Positions 8,318 to 18,542 of a stretch of DNA of 64,000 nt are shown here, in pieces. The notes below the pieces were generated by a model, which did not search any database, was not told the DNA's origin, and was given only the letters and a program-made list of their open reading frames with translations. The position numbers and the translations under genes are program-made. The stretch is taken from positions 186,001 through 250,000 of the forward strand of contig NZ_CP128185.1 in assembly GCF_030316135.1 (NCBI RefSeq), given 5' to 3'. The DNA comes from Aliiglaciecola sp. LCG003. Lineage in GTDB: Bacteria; Pseudomonadota; Gammaproteobacteria; Enterobacterales; Alteromonadaceae. Numbering within the stretch: the stretch's first letter is position 1; the number at the start of each line of letters is the position of its first letter.

Positions 8318-9661
8318 ATGTTATTTCACCGAATAAATATTGGCCTTTTGTTGGTTCTGTTTAGTTCATTTAGCCTTGCACAAGCCAGCATACTCACCTT
8401 CCAAAATGCGATTGAGCAGGCAATTGCCAATGATCCATGGCAACAAGGAAATCTGTCGCAACAAATGGCATATATGTCTCGCAGTCGAGCTGTGGACACC
8501 TTGCCAGACCCAGTTATGAACATGGCATTATTGAATTTACCCAGCAACGGATTTGCCTTTGATCAAGAAGCCATGACGCAAATGAAAGTAGGGATTGCTC
8601 AGCGCTTTCCTCGTGGCCAAAGCCGCCAAATCGAAGCCCTGCAATTTGAGCAACTTGCTGGGCAGTTTCCATATTTAAGTCAACAGAGGCAAGCGACAAT
8701 TCGAGTGACAGTTGCGCAACTATGGCTGGATGGCTTCAATGCACAGCGCAGTATCGCGCTATTAAATCAGGAGCGTCACCTGTTTGAACAGTTGGCGCAA
8801 ACTGTCGAGTCTCAATATGCCTCCGCTCAGGGACGCACCCGCCAAGATGATGTAGTGCGTGCCAAATTAGAAATATCCCGATTGGATGATCGTCTAATGG
8901 GACTGCAACATAGCCGAGATAAAGCTTTAGCTAACTTGTCTGAGTGGCTTGCCGATAGCGCTGATCACTATGCTGGTTTGGATGTAAGCTTTGGGCAAAA
9001 GCCGAAATTGCAGCTAGACCCAGCGCTGCAAAAAACCACCGGGAATAAACCAGCTTTACTAAGCAGGCAGCAGCGTGCCGAATTTCTTGCCGCTCACCCA
9101 GCTGTATTAGTGATAGAGCAAAAAATAAAGGCGAGTCGCACATCGATTGATTTAGCTGAGCAAAAGTTCGAGCCCCAGTGGGGGGTCAATGCCAGCTATG
9201 CATTACGCCAAGATGATCCTATGGGTAATAGTAGAGCAGATTTTTTCTCGGTTGGGTTAAGTGTCGAACTTCCCTTGTTTGGACACACGGCTCAAGATGA
9301 AGGGGTTAAGGTAGCCAAATACAATGCTGAAAACTTGCACACTGAAAAGCGTTTATTACTGCGTCAAATGTTATCCCAGTGGGAAAGTTTGGTGGCTCAA
9401 CAACACCGACTAAAGCAACGTCTGGATGGATTTAATCAGTCTATTCTGCCCCAATTACATGAGCATGCTGAAGCACTATTAACCGCTTATACCAGTGATG
9501 ATGGTTCTTTTTCCGAGGTTATGCGTGCCAGAATTGCCGAGTTAAATGGTCGTATGCAGGCCCTTGAGGTCGAAAATCAGCTACTCAAAACCTTAGTGCA
9601 TATTCAATACTTCTACACCAAAGCTAAGCATGATGCTGTTGTACAAGGAGCTTTAAAATGA
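8318..9661 (+). CDS. cusC: TolC-family outer-membrane channel of the Cu/Ag RND system (CusC-like)
   Basis: I choose the ATG at 8318 (447 residues) because it starts directly with a signal peptide (MLFHRINIGLLLVLF, cleavage after AQA). A GTG at 8240 would add 26 residues of non-signal sequence. The mature protein has the helical OEP repeats of TolC-type exit ducts, with long Gln/Ala/Leu-rich coiled helices and conserved VELPLFG and QDEGVKVAKYNAEN-like stretches. It forms the outer-membrane part of a tripartite pump with the next two gene products. Its stop overlaps the start of cusB (ATGA), so the pair is translationally coupled. The specific metal is inferred from the CusB and CusA partners. 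Confidence 0.82.
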   Translation: MLFHRINIGLLLVLFSSFSLAQASILTFQNAIEQAIANDPWQQGNLSQQMAYMSRSRAVDTLPDPVMNMALLNLPSNGFAFDQEAMTQMKVGIAQRFPRGQSRQIEALQFEQLAGQFPYLSQQRQATIRVTVAQLWLDGFNAQRSIALLNQERHLFEQLAQTVESQYASAQGRTRQDDVVRAKLEISRLDDRLMGLQHSRDKALANLSEWLADSADHYAGLDVSFGQKPKLQLDPALQKTTGNKPALLSRQQRAEFLAAHPAVLVIEQKIKASRTSIDLAEQKFEPQWGVNASYALRQDDPMGNSRADFFSVGLSVELPLFGHTAQDEGVKVAKYNAENLHTEKRLLLRQMLSQWESLVAQQHRLKQRLDGFNQSILPQLHEHAEALLTAYTSDDGSFSEVMRARIAELNGRMQALEVENQLLKTLVHIQYFYTKAKHDAVVQGALK

Positions 9662-11157
9662 ATTTATCTGCAAAGCAAAACAATAAAAAAATAGCAATTT
9701 GGACACTGGTTGGCGTGCTGTTAAGCAGTGTTGCGACTGGCCTGTTTTTGCGCCACGAAACCGCTACGAGCGAACCCAACAGCACAGACAAAGATACGGC
9801 CAAACAACCCTTATATTGGGTCGCCCCCATGGATCCTAACTATCGACGAGATCAACCTGGTCAGTCGCCTATGGGCATGGATTTGGTCCCCGTATATCAA
9901 ACTGAAGCACAAACAGACTCACCGGGTACCGTAACCATTGCACCGAACGTGGTCAATAATTTAGGGGTGAGAACAGTTACAGTCGCCTCACAGGTAATGG
10001 AAACGCCTATCTCTACGGTAGGTTACATACAGTATAACCAAGATAATATGGTGCATATCCATGCCAGAGTTGAAGGCTGGATAGACAAGTTACATGTGAA
10101 AGCGGCCGGCATTACTGTGGTGAAGGATCAGCCTTTATACGATTTGTATTCGCCCCAATTAGTAAATGCGCAAGAAGAATATTTACTCGCGGTAAATCGT
10201 AAAAATAGCGGTTTAACCAACGCTGCGTTGGCCCGCCTAGTCGCCTTACAAATGCCCCGTCAGGCGATTGAACAACTAAAGTCTACTCGGCAAGTGATGC
10301 AGTCTGTTACTTTTCGAGCCCCACAAGGGGGGGTCATCGACAACCTTAATGTCAGCCAAGGTTTTTATGTCAAACCGGACAAAACTCTGATGTCGATTGG
10401 TGCATTAGATGATGTGTGGGTGGAAGCTGAAGTCTTTGAGCGTCTTGCTGGGCAGGTTCGGTTAGGTTTGCCTGTTACTATGCAGTTGGACTACCTGCCG
10501 GGTCAGCAGTGGCAAGGTCAGGTAGATTTCATCTATCCTGCGTTAAGTGAACAGACACGCACCTTGAGAGTGCGGTTACGCTTCGATAATAGCCAGCGTT
10601 TATTTAAGCCCAATATGTTTGCACAGATTAAAATACAGGCTTCATCTGAACAAGCCGTTTTGTTGGTGCCGATGCAGGCAGTGATCCGCTTAGGCGAGCA
10701 AAATCGTGTGGTATTGGCCTTGGGTAATGGCCGATACAAATCTGTCGAAGTTGGATTAGGTCTGGTGTCTGGTGGGCTGGCACAAATCACATCTGGAATA
10801 CAAGAGGGTGATGAAGTGGTGCTATCCGCCCAGTTTTTGATTGATTCAGAGAGCAGTATAAGTTCAGATTTTTCTAGAATGACAGCCTATGGCGAACCAG
10901 CACCAGAGATGGACATGGCGATGGAAGACGTTCAGTCAGCATCTGTTAATGGGGTGATTAATAATATTGATCCAGCCAATAAAATCCTCAATATTAGTCG
11001 CAGTGCGATAGAAAAGTGGGGACGTGGACCCGCAACCTTAGACTTTACTGTGTTAGACGGCATCGATTTAAGCAAACTTACTGCTGGTGATGAGATTTTC
11101 TTCACCTTCGAGATCCACAATGGTGACTTTGTCATCACTGAATTGAAGGTGATGTAA
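9658..11157 (+). CDS. cusB: RND efflux periplasmic adaptor, CusB-like, with heavy-metal-binding and CusF-like domains
   Basis: A 499-residue adaptor (membrane fusion protein). Residues 11-31 form an N-terminal membrane anchor. Residues 52-80 are a short heavy-metal-binding domain (WVAPMDP then SPMGMDLVPVY). Residues about 95-400 are the lipoyl, hairpin and beta-barrel domains typical of CusB. Residues about 431-499 form a CusF-like OB domain. In that last domain the copper ligands of E. coli CusF are not kept: in a gap-free alignment the His falls on Ser/Arg, the cation-pi Trp on Arg (a Trp lies two residues earlier), and both Met on Ala and Leu. It starts inside the cusC stop and ends 2 nt before cusA. 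The adaptor role is firm; the fused CusF domain may be structural only. Confidence 0.87.
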   Translation: MNLSAKQNNKKIAIWTLVGVLLSSVATGLFLRHETATSEPNSTDKDTAKQPLYWVAPMDPNYRRDQPGQSPMGMDLVPVYQTEAQTDSPGTVTIAPNVVNNLGVRTVTVASQVMETPISTVGYIQYNQDNMVHIHARVEGWIDKLHVKAAGITVVKDQPLYDLYSPQLVNAQEEYLLAVNRKNSGLTNAALARLVALQMPRQAIEQLKSTRQVMQSVTFRAPQGGVIDNLNVSQGFYVKPDKTLMSIGALDDVWVEAEVFERLAGQVRLGLPVTMQLDYLPGQQWQGQVDFIYPALSEQTRTLRVRLRFDNSQRLFKPNMFAQIKIQASSEQAVLLVPMQAVIRLGEQNRVVLALGNGRYKSVEVGLGLVSGGLAQITSGIQEGDEVVLSAQFLIDSESSISSDFSRMTAYGEPAPEMDMAMEDVQSASVNGVINNIDPANKILNISRSAIEKWGRGPATLDFTVLDGIDLSKLTAGDEIFFTFEIHNGDFVITELKVM

Positions 11158-11159
11158 GC

Positions 11160-14100
11160 ATGATTGCCAAAATAATATATTGGTCGGTGGGGAATCGCTT
11201 TTTGGTGCTGTTCTCTAGCTTGTTCTTAGTCGCGCTGGGAATATTTTCAATCCGTAACACGCCGGTTGATGCTATTCCTGATTTGTCCGATGTGCAGGTG
11301 ATAGTTAAAACTAGTTATGCGGGTCAGTCGCCTCAGGTCGTTCAGGATCAAGTCACCTTCCCAATAACCACCGCTATGCTATCGGTGCCTGGGGCTAAAA
11401 CAGTCAGGGGCTTTTCCTTTTTTGGAGATTCCTATGTCTACATTATTTTTGAAGACAATACGGATCTATATTGGGCCCGCAGTCGAGTGCTCGAATATTT
11501 GTCACAAGTCGGTCCGCGCCTGCCCAGTGCCGCTAAACCTCAGCTGGGGCCGGATGCAACTGGTGTGGGTTGGGTTTACCTTTATGCCTTAGTGGATCGC
11601 ACCGGTCAACATGACATCAGCCAATTACGCTCTATTCAAGACTGGTTCTTAAAATTCGAATTACAAACCGTGCCCGGAATCGCTGAGATTGCTTCATTAG
11701 GCGGTATGGTGAAACAGTATCAGGTGACGGTGGATCCTAATAAGTTGCGGGCCTATGACATTCCCTTGAGCCATGTGCAAACTGCTATTCGCCGAGGCAA
11801 TCAGGAGGTGGGAGCCTCTGTGGTTGAGATGGCAGAAGCGGAATATATGGTCACCAGTAGCGGCTATTTACGCAGTTTAGCTGACTTAGCTGCGATACCA
11901 CTGGGTGTGAATAGTAAGGGAAATACCCTTAAATTAAGTGATGTAGCAGATATTCGATTCGGTCCCCAATTACGCCGTGGTATCGCTGAATTGAACGGCG
12001 AAGGCGAGGTTGTGGGCGGTATTGCGGTAATGCGATCTGGCGAAAATGCCCAGCAGACTATTGAAGGAATTAAAGCCAAGTTAGCAAGCTTGCAGGCGAG
12101 CTTACCTGCAGGCGTGGAGGTAGTGACGGTTTATGATCGCTCTGAGTTGATCGATAATGCGGTGCAAAACTTATGGTCAAAGTTGTTCGAAGAGCTTGTC
12201 ATAGTGGCCCTTGTTTGCGCCTTGTTTTTGTTTCATTTGCGCTCAGCGGTGGTTGCATTAGTCAGTTTGCCTATCGGTATTCTTATCTCGTTTATTATCA
12301 TGCATTGGCAAGGGATTAACGCGAATATTATGTCCTTAGGCGGCATAGCCATTGCTATTGGTGCCATGACCGATGGGGCCATCGTAATGATTGAAAACCT
12401 GCATAAGCATATGGAGAAAACCCCGCTAACCGATGATAATCGCTGGCAAATTGTTGGCAAAGCCGCAGCAGAGGTGGGACCGGCGTTATTTTTTAGTTTA
12501 ATGATTATTACTGTCAGCTTTATGCCTGTCTTTATTTTAGAGGCACAAGAAGGGCGTATGTTTGCCCCTTTGGCCTATACAAAAACCTACGCGATGGCGG
12601 CGTCAGCGGGGTTGGCCATTACGCTTATTCCGGTATTAATGGGCTATTTCATCCGTGGCAAGATTATCAGCGAGCAGAAAAACCCGCTTAATCGCCTACT
12701 CATTGCCGCGTACCGACCATTACTAAATAAGGTCTTACACTTTCCAAAATTGACCTTATTGCTAGCATTGGTGGTAGGTGCGATTGGGTTCTATCCGTTA
12801 CCCAAGCTGGGAACCGAGTTTATTCCTCCTCTTGACGAGGGAGACTTGATGTATATGCCTACCACTTATGCCGGTCTATCTGTTGGTAAGGCAAGGCAGT
12901 TGCTACAGCAAACTGATAAGTTGATTGCCAGCATTCCCGAGGTTGAGACGGTTTTTGGCAAGATAGGGCGAGCAGATACCGCCACCGATCCTGCGCCTTT
13001 AACCATGATTGAAACCTTCATTCATTTCAAACCACGGGATCAGTGGCGTGAAGGCATGACCAGCGAAAAATTGCGCCAAGAGCTTGATAAAGCCGTGAAT
13101 TTCCCCGGCCTCACGAACGCCTGGGTCATGCCGATTAAAACCCGTATAGATATGCTGGCCACGGGCATTAAAACGCCGGTAGGTATTAAGGTGGCAGGTA
13201 CAGATTTGAAGGTCATTCAGCGTATCGGCCAAGATATCGAGACCATTTTGTCGGACATGCAAGGCACAGCATCCGTTTATTCGGAACGCTCTGCCGCAGG
13301 TCGCTATATCAAAGTTGATATCGACCGACAAAAAGCTTCTCGCTACGGCTTGAATATTGATGATGTACAGCAAATTGTCGCCAGTGCAGTGGGCGGCATG
13401 AATATTACCGAAACCGTTGAAGGTCTTGAGCGTTATCCGGTCAACCTGCGTTACCCTCAATCCTATCGAGACTCACCAGAATCATTGCAGGTCTTACCGA
13501 TAGTGACGCCAAGCGGTCAACAAATAGCCCTTGCCGATGTTGCCAATATCTATATTGAGGAGGGGCCGGCAGGGATAAAAAGTGAAAATGCGCGGGTCAA
13601 CGGTTGGACTTATATTGATATAGAAGATATTGATATAGGCAATTATATCGACAAAGCCAATAGTCTATTGAATCAGCAACTAGCGCTACCGGCGGGCTAT
13701 AGCCTGAAATGGGCTGGGCAATATGAATATATGCAACGGGCAAAAGCCAAGCTTAGCTACGTGATACCGCTAACCTTAGCGATTATTTTACTGCTGCTGT
13801 ATCTCAATTTCCGCAGCTTAGCTGAGGTTGCTATTATTATGGGCACCTTGCCATTAGCTATGATTGGCGGCATCTGGTTGTTGTACCTGCAAGGTTTTAA
13901 CTTGTCTGTAGCGGTCGGGGTCGGCTTCATCGCCTTAGCAGGGGTGGCAGTTGAGATAGGTGTGATCATGTTGGTCTATCTCAATCAAGCCTACCAGCAA
14001 TTAATAGATGAACACCGCACGCACAATACTCGTCCGTCGATTGATGAGCTACGCCATGCCGTTATGCAAGGAGCTGGTTTACGGGTTCGCCCTGTGATCA

Positions 14101-14294
14101 TGACAGTTGCGACTGTCATGATAGGGCTATTACCGGTTTTATACGGCTCAGGTACTGGCTCAGAGGTCATGAGCCGAATTGCCGCCCCTATGGTTGGGGG
14201 TATGGCCAGTGCATTGATTTTATCCTTAATCGTGGTGCCGGTTGTGTATTTACTGTGGCGCAAGGCGCAGCTTAGAGGTTTGTTTAACTATTAA
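11160..14294 (+). CDS. cusA: Cu(I)/Ag(I) RND efflux pump, CusA-like
   Basis: A 1044-residue heavy-metal-efflux RND transporter of normal length with 12 expected membrane helices and two large periplasmic loops. The N-terminus (SVGNRFLVLF and NTPVDAIPDLSDVQVIV) is diagnostic of the metal-specific branch. Met616 (in APLTMIET) and Met665 (in RIDMLATG) sit where E. coli CusA has its copper-binding Met573 and Met623. The proton-relay region in TM4 has GAMTDGAIVMIEN. It exports monovalent copper or silver from periplasm and cytosol through CusB and CusC. It is the last gene of the operon and converges on a large minus-strand gene, with a strong hairpin between them. Confidence 0.92.
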   Translation: MIAKIIYWSVGNRFLVLFSSLFLVALGIFSIRNTPVDAIPDLSDVQVIVKTSYAGQSPQVVQDQVTFPITTAMLSVPGAKTVRGFSFFGDSYVYIIFEDNTDLYWARSRVLEYLSQVGPRLPSAAKPQLGPDATGVGWVYLYALVDRTGQHDISQLRSIQDWFLKFELQTVPGIAEIASLGGMVKQYQVTVDPNKLRAYDIPLSHVQTAIRRGNQEVGASVVEMAEAEYMVTSSGYLRSLADLAAIPLGVNSKGNTLKLSDVADIRFGPQLRRGIAELNGEGEVVGGIAVMRSGENAQQTIEGIKAKLASLQASLPAGVEVVTVYDRSELIDNAVQNLWSKLFEELVIVALVCALFLFHLRSAVVALVSLPIGILISFIIMHWQGINANIMSLGGIAIAIGAMTDGAIVMIENLHKHMEKTPLTDDNRWQIVGKAAAEVGPALFFSLMIITVSFMPVFILEAQEGRMFAPLAYTKTYAMAASAGLAITLIPVLMGYFIRGKIISEQKNPLNRLLIAAYRPLLNKVLHFPKLTLLLALVVGAIGFYPLPKLGTEFIPPLDEGDLMYMPTTYAGLSVGKARQLLQQTDKLIASIPEVETVFGKIGRADTATDPAPLTMIETFIHFKPRDQWREGMTSEKLRQELDKAVNFPGLTNAWVMPIKTRIDMLATGIKTPVGIKVAGTDLKVIQRIGQDIETILSDMQGTASVYSERSAAGRYIKVDIDRQKASRYGLNIDDVQQIVASAVGGMNITETVEGLERYPVNLRYPQSYRDSPESLQVLPIVTPSGQQIALADVANIYIEEGPAGIKSENARVNGWTYIDIEDIDIGNYIDKANSLLNQQLALPAGYSLKWAGQYEYMQRAKAKLSYVIPLTLAIILLLLYLNFRSLAEVAIIMGTLPLAMIGGIWLLYLQGFNLSVAVGVGFIALAGVAVEIGVIMLVYLNQAYQQLIDEHRTHNTRPSIDELRHAVMQGAGLRVRPVIMTVATVMIGLLPVLYGSGTGSEVMSRIAAPMVGGMASALILSLIVVPVVYLLWRKAQLRGLFNY

Positions 14295-14316
14295 GGATTG
14301 TCATTCGAGAATCTTC

Positions 14317-14353
14317 ATTCTGATGCTGGCCCCGATAGGGCTAGCACCAGAAT
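14317..14353. terminator. Strong hairpin between convergent genes
   Basis: The arms ATTCTG-A-TGCTGGCCC and GGGCTAGCA-C-CAGAAT pair over about 15 bp with one mismatch and one possible G-U pair, around a short CGATA loop. It lies between cusA and the convergent 1335-residue gene and could serve both strands. Neither side has a clear U-tract. Confidence 0.5.
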
Positions 14354-14366
14354 ATGATTAGAATGC

Positions 14367-17300
14367 TTATTCTTTAGATGAGACGATTACAGGTGCTTTC
14401 TGCCAATAACCTTGACTACCTAACTTGGTCCAAGCCCACTTAGTCCAGCTAACTAAGGCGAAACTCAACCAAATCACCCATGCCAACATTAGGCCTTTAT
14501 AGAACCAAATCGGCGCGGTAAAGATGGATACCTCTGGCAACAGTCCTGTGCTTTTATCCGCAAACCAGATTAACTGATAGCTTGAAGACATATTGCCTTC
14601 AATACCCATGCTTGGAGTGCCCAGTAAGCTAATGGGAACAACTGCAATAAGAGACAGTATGGTGATCACGGATAGGAAATATAAGCCCATTTGAGCCGCA
14701 TTATAGCTAGAGGTCTTCATCTTATTAGAACGATATGTGCTGGCAGTGATGGCGGCAAACCAAGCCGCAACCAGCATCAAAATCGCCCAGTTGTTTAAAC
14801 TTAAGCCTAAGCCCAGAATAATCCAGCTTAACCATGATAATGGCGAGAAAGATAAACGGGATAACAGCACTGCAATGAGGATAAACACCAAAAGTTCACC
14901 CCAATATAAAATAGCTGGGCCAAGTGTTGGGCCATCAGCCCAGAGTATCCAACGCTGCTTATTCATCTTAACGACCGTATTGATATTGCTCACCGGCGCA
15001 TTAAGATTAAATTGCGGTGAGGAAAACATCAGTCCGGGAGTTTGATCCGAGCGCATCGAAATGATCACACTATGTTCACCAGGTGATATGGGCAAGGTAA
15101 GAGCATTATTAGCGGGTTGTAGATTGACTATTTGGTTATCCACTTTGACTTGTTTGAGCTGATAATTGGCCGGCAAATCTATACTGTGTTCTCCACCACG
15201 GGTACTGCGATATTGCATCTCCAGTTCTAATGTCGCGGTACGGGTGCCTTGTTCAACCGTTAGGTCTGCTGCGTCAATAGCTAATACTTGTCCTTTTACT
15301 GCAGCAGGGCGAATACTATTCATTATCAAGGTTTCACCAGGATAAGGTGTGAAATGATAAGAATAATAATCCACTGGATCCTGTTGTTGCAGGATAATAG
15401 GCACGCCACTCAATTCACTATGCCAAGCAGGACTAACCATAACGGCCCATTCTTCTATGACGGATGGATCTGTGTCTGCGGTCAAGGTTATTTCCGGCTG
15501 CCGTTGCAAAGTTGAACGCCAATTGGTTTTCTGTTCCCCTGCGGCAATGGTTACTGAAACTCGATTATCCGTAACCGACATATTAGAGGTTGTAACGAAT
15601 TCCCCTGGCAAAATGGGTATTTGCACGGTAATAGATCCATTGGCAGGTGCAATACGTTCAACTTGCGTGTCTATACGCCAAATCTGGTCGATTGAAATGC
15701 GCCGGGTAACTTTGACTATGGGTTTAGCCAAGTAGCGAGAAACTTGTTGATTATCCTCAGAAGCTTGCGGCTCAGTGGCGATAAACGCTAAAGAGTTGCC
15801 TGTAAGGCGATGTTGCTGCACGCCGATAATTTGCCAATCTTTACTCGCAGAGAGTTCGATTCGCTTAGGTATCTGGTTAAATTGCAGTTGCAACTCATCA
15901 ATGCTGGCAAGTTGACCGATGACGTTTAAGTTAGATATCCCCTTTGGGATGGCCACATAAATCCAGCCATCTTTTTTGTACATGCTGGATAACTCTTTTT
16001 GCTCGAGGGTTAACTTTTCCGGCCGCCAAAACTCAGAGCGCGGCAAAGCGATGATAGCGTCTACACTGGCATGCACTTCGAAATCCAAGTTTAAGGTTTT
16101 ACCAGAGGTGATAACAGTCAATTGATTAATTGATGAACACTGGGGAGCACATGGTGGTGGCTGCAAGACGCGGTTGCGTAACTCATTAAGTAGCTCTTGA
16201 TTAGGCAAGTCACTAGCGCTGCTTTCTGGCACGTATCCTGGGAATAAAAATACTAGCCCAATTACCATCGCCGCGGTACGCATAGGTAAGCGACTAGCCA
16301 CAGCATGTAAGCTTTGTTTAACTAACAGGTATAGCCAAGCGATGAGCAGCACTATGCCAATACTCTTCAGCACGCGGTTAGTGTTCTTATCCAGAATGAT
16401 TATTTCAAACTGTTGCTCGCTGGCTACTGGGCTGGACCAGTTGATAAAATATTGCTTCCATTGCCAATTAGGTATCCCAGAACCGGCTTGCATCAGCGCA
16501 TCAGATTGATAGCGTTCCATAAGTAAGTCTTTGTCACGAAGTCGGCTACCTGTTACCACAATTTTTTCGACTGGAGAGCTTGATTTGTAGGCTTCATCGT
16601 CTGGTAGCATGTTAAAAACGTCCGGCCTGGCGTTAAAATTTTCTATCAGTGTAGCGCTGTTATTTCGCTCTAGTTGCGGATGTAAAACATTGCGCAATTG
16701 ACTGGCCACAAAAAACAATATACATCCCAACGCGATGGCTACGCTCAAGCGCCAGTAGAACAGAACGATACTTTTTATCGCAGCGAAATTAAGGTGTTTG
16801 CGCATCCCATGGGCTAGTAGCAGGTTTAACATAGCAACGATAGGCGCACTAGGTTGTTGATAGATAAGGATCAGGGTTAGAGCGGTAAGAATGCCGGCTT
16901 GAATGCTGACTAAGCGTCCTGCCACTATGCTGGCGAGCAATACAATGAAGCTACTCCAAATGGACCAATTGCTCAGCCAGCTTTGAGATACTCTGTCTGC
17001 GCCCATTACGGCAAATAACTCATGGCCAGGGGGAAGGTTAAGGCGAATGGAAACCTTATCAAAATCTTGTGACCACCCGCTAATGGGCAAGCTGCTTTGG
17101 GCAGCAAGCATGCCTCGCGCCTCGATATCCACTTCGGGATAACGGGTTTCAATTCCTGACTCATTGGTGGCGGTGGTCGTGATCAGAATCGCACCATCAT
17201 TATCCTGTGCCGATTCAAGTTGAAAAGGCGAACTCATACTTAAGCGCCAATCCTTGATCATGCTACCACTGAGTTGGTCGACAAAGTTGAAGCTTTGATT

Positions 17301-18374
17301 GTCAAATGACAACCATAAATCCCGCTCCAGACTGAGTTTGTTTTCCAATTGCAATGGCATGCCTCGATGTTGGATATCGTAGCTGAGTGTGTCACCTACA
17401 TTCATCAGGTAACTTGGAAGCTGATACCACTGAGCGGGGAGAGTTGCTTGCTCGCTATCAATCATGGTTGCGCCACTAAGTTTACCTAATCGAATTTTCT
17501 CATCGGCTTGGAATAGCCAAATCTCTTGAGGCGGCCAATGATGACTTACTGCTGGCCGCTGCCACTGCAAATGGGTTGCGCTGGCATAGGCAACAACCAT
17601 TAACTGCCAATCACCAGGCTTTAATTTGGCATGTAGTAAGCCCTGCGAATCAATATAAACCGGAAATTCAGCATTGATCTCAATAAGCTCAAAGCCCTCA
17701 GGTAACACCTTACCTAGAATTACTTCGCGCATTTTTCCCGATACTGACAAATCCAAATAGGTTTCTAATTTAAGGAAAGCACCGTCTGTCAGTTTACGGG
17801 CCACGGACAACTCAACAGCATCTTGTTGCTGTTTATCCATTTCAATGTTTTGAAACCACAGCTCCCTATTCTCTATTTTAGGGAAGGCCACTTTTTGTTG
17901 TTCAACGGTTAAATTCACCAATGCTGTTTGTGCCGGAACTGAGATACTGTCTGGCAGTGATTTCCAGTTAAATTCGCCCGTTAGAGTGTAATTGCCAACT
18001 TTTAACTCAATGGCGGGGTAACCGTTGAAGTCAATCACTGCATAGAGCTGCTTGTTCACTTTGACATTTTGCGGCCAATTTATACTGTCGCCAGGTAAGG
18101 GCACAAAGGTCGGATCCAGGACTTGCCATTTTTGACTAAAGGTTGCGTTTTGACTGGCAATATCTAATTGCAACGCGCTGCTCCAGGCGCAGATATGATT
18201 ATCCTGGTTATTATAGTCAGTTTGATTAATGGCTGGACATTGGCTTTTTTCATAGCCTTCAAGTACCCAAGGTATCCACGACTTTAATTCTGCGGGAATG
18301 GCAGTCTCGGCTAGGCTATTTAGGCTTGTAGCAAGCAGTAATAATGGGATCAGGATGGATTTTTTCATTGCCAC
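14367..18374 (-). CDS. Giant exported membrane protein of unknown function
   Basis: I do not recognise a named family for this 1335-residue protein. A GTG at 18374, 6 nt after AAGGA, is the likely start; an in-frame ATG lies two codons later. Residues about 1-24 are a signal peptide. Residues 25-460 look like beta-rich periplasmic domains. Hydrophobic helices cluster at about 470-580, 665-685 and 695-712. A second, long beta-rich periplasmic part begins with PPPCAPQC (about 740), a Cys-x3-Cys pair. Six or more helices fill about 1155-1325. It is transcribed alone, away from the RND pair upstream. The architecture suggests a large inner-membrane protein with two periplasmic sandwich domains, perhaps for envelope assembly or sensing. 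That is only inference from topology. Confidence 0.7.
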   Translation of the reverse strand: MAMKKSILIPLLLLATSLNSLAETAIPAELKSWIPWVLEGYEKSQCPAINQTDYNNQDNHICAWSSALQLDIASQNATFSQKWQVLDPTFVPLPGDSINWPQNVKVNKQLYAVIDFNGYPAIELKVGNYTLTGEFNWKSLPDSISVPAQTALVNLTVEQQKVAFPKIENRELWFQNIEMDKQQQDAVELSVARKLTDGAFLKLETYLDLSVSGKMREVILGKVLPEGFELIEINAEFPVYIDSQGLLHAKLKPGDWQLMVVAYASATHLQWQRPAVSHHWPPQEIWLFQADEKIRLGKLSGATMIDSEQATLPAQWYQLPSYLMNVGDTLSYDIQHRGMPLQLENKLSLERDLWLSFDNQSFNFVDQLSGSMIKDWRLSMSSPFQLESAQDNDGAILITTTATNESGIETRYPEVDIEARGMLAAQSSLPISGWSQDFDKVSIRLNLPPGHELFAVMGADRVSQSWLSNWSIWSSFIVLLASIVAGRLVSIQAGILTALTLILIYQQPSAPIVAMLNLLLAHGMRKHLNFAAIKSIVLFYWRLSVAIALGCILFFVASQLRNVLHPQLERNNSATLIENFNARPDVFNMLPDDEAYKSSSPVEKIVVTGSRLRDKDLLMERYQSDALMQAGSGIPNWQWKQYFINWSSPVASEQQFEIIILDKNTNRVLKSIGIVLLIAWLYLLVKQSLHAVASRLPMRTAAMVIGLVFLFPGYVPESSASDLPNQELLNELRNRVLQPPPCAPQCSSINQLTVITSGKTLNLDFEVHASVDAIIALPRSEFWRPEKLTLEQKELSSMYKKDGWIYVAIPKGISNLNVIGQLASIDELQLQFNQIPKRIELSASKDWQIIGVQQHRLTGNSLAFIATEPQASEDNQQVSRYLAKPIVKVTRRISIDQIWRIDTQVERIAPANGSITVQIPILPGEFVTTSNMSVTDNRVSVTIAAGEQKTNWRSTLQRQPEITLTADTDPSVIEEWAVMVSPAWHSELSGVPIILQQQDPVDYYSYHFTPYPGETLIMNSIRPAAVKGQVLAIDAADLTVEQGTRTATLELEMQYRSTRGGEHSIDLPANYQLKQVKVDNQIVNLQPANNALTLPISPGEHSVIISMRSDQTPGLMFSSPQFNLNAPVSNINTVVKMNKQRWILWADGPTLGPAILYWGELLVFILIAVLLSRLSFSPLSWLSWIILGLGLSLNNWAILMLVAAWFAAITASTYRSNKMKTSSYNAAQMGLYFLSVITILSLIAVVPISLLGTPSMGIEGNMSSSYQLIWFADKSTGLLPEVSIFTAPIWFYKGLMLAWVIWLSFALVSWTKWAWTKLGSQGYWQKAPVIVSSKE

Positions 18375-18486
18375 AGTAGGTCCTTGTGAGCGGTTAGATA
18401 TCAGTGTGCCAGTAGCGGCGAAAAGATCAACAAATACTCATAACGAAGCAGTTGATAAAAAGGGTTAAATTTGAAAGGAATCGTTC

Positions 18487-18523
18487 ACAAAAAAGCCCGC
18501 GAGATTTTGATTCCTGCGGGCTT
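18487..18523 (-). terminator. Rho-independent terminator of the RND operon
   Basis: Perfect 8-bp arms AAGCCCGC (18493-18500) and GCGGGCTT (18516-18523) are followed, on the minus strand, by a run of six T. It lies about 20 nt after the stop of the RND pump gene. Confidence 0.88.
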
Positions 18524-18542
18524 AGTACTGTTTAACTAGTAA

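Noticed and set aside
12999-13460. 153-codon open frame on the minus strand
   Set aside because: It lies wholly inside cusA on the opposite strand; its product is Cys/His/Asn-rich without a family, whereas cusA is strongly conserved there.
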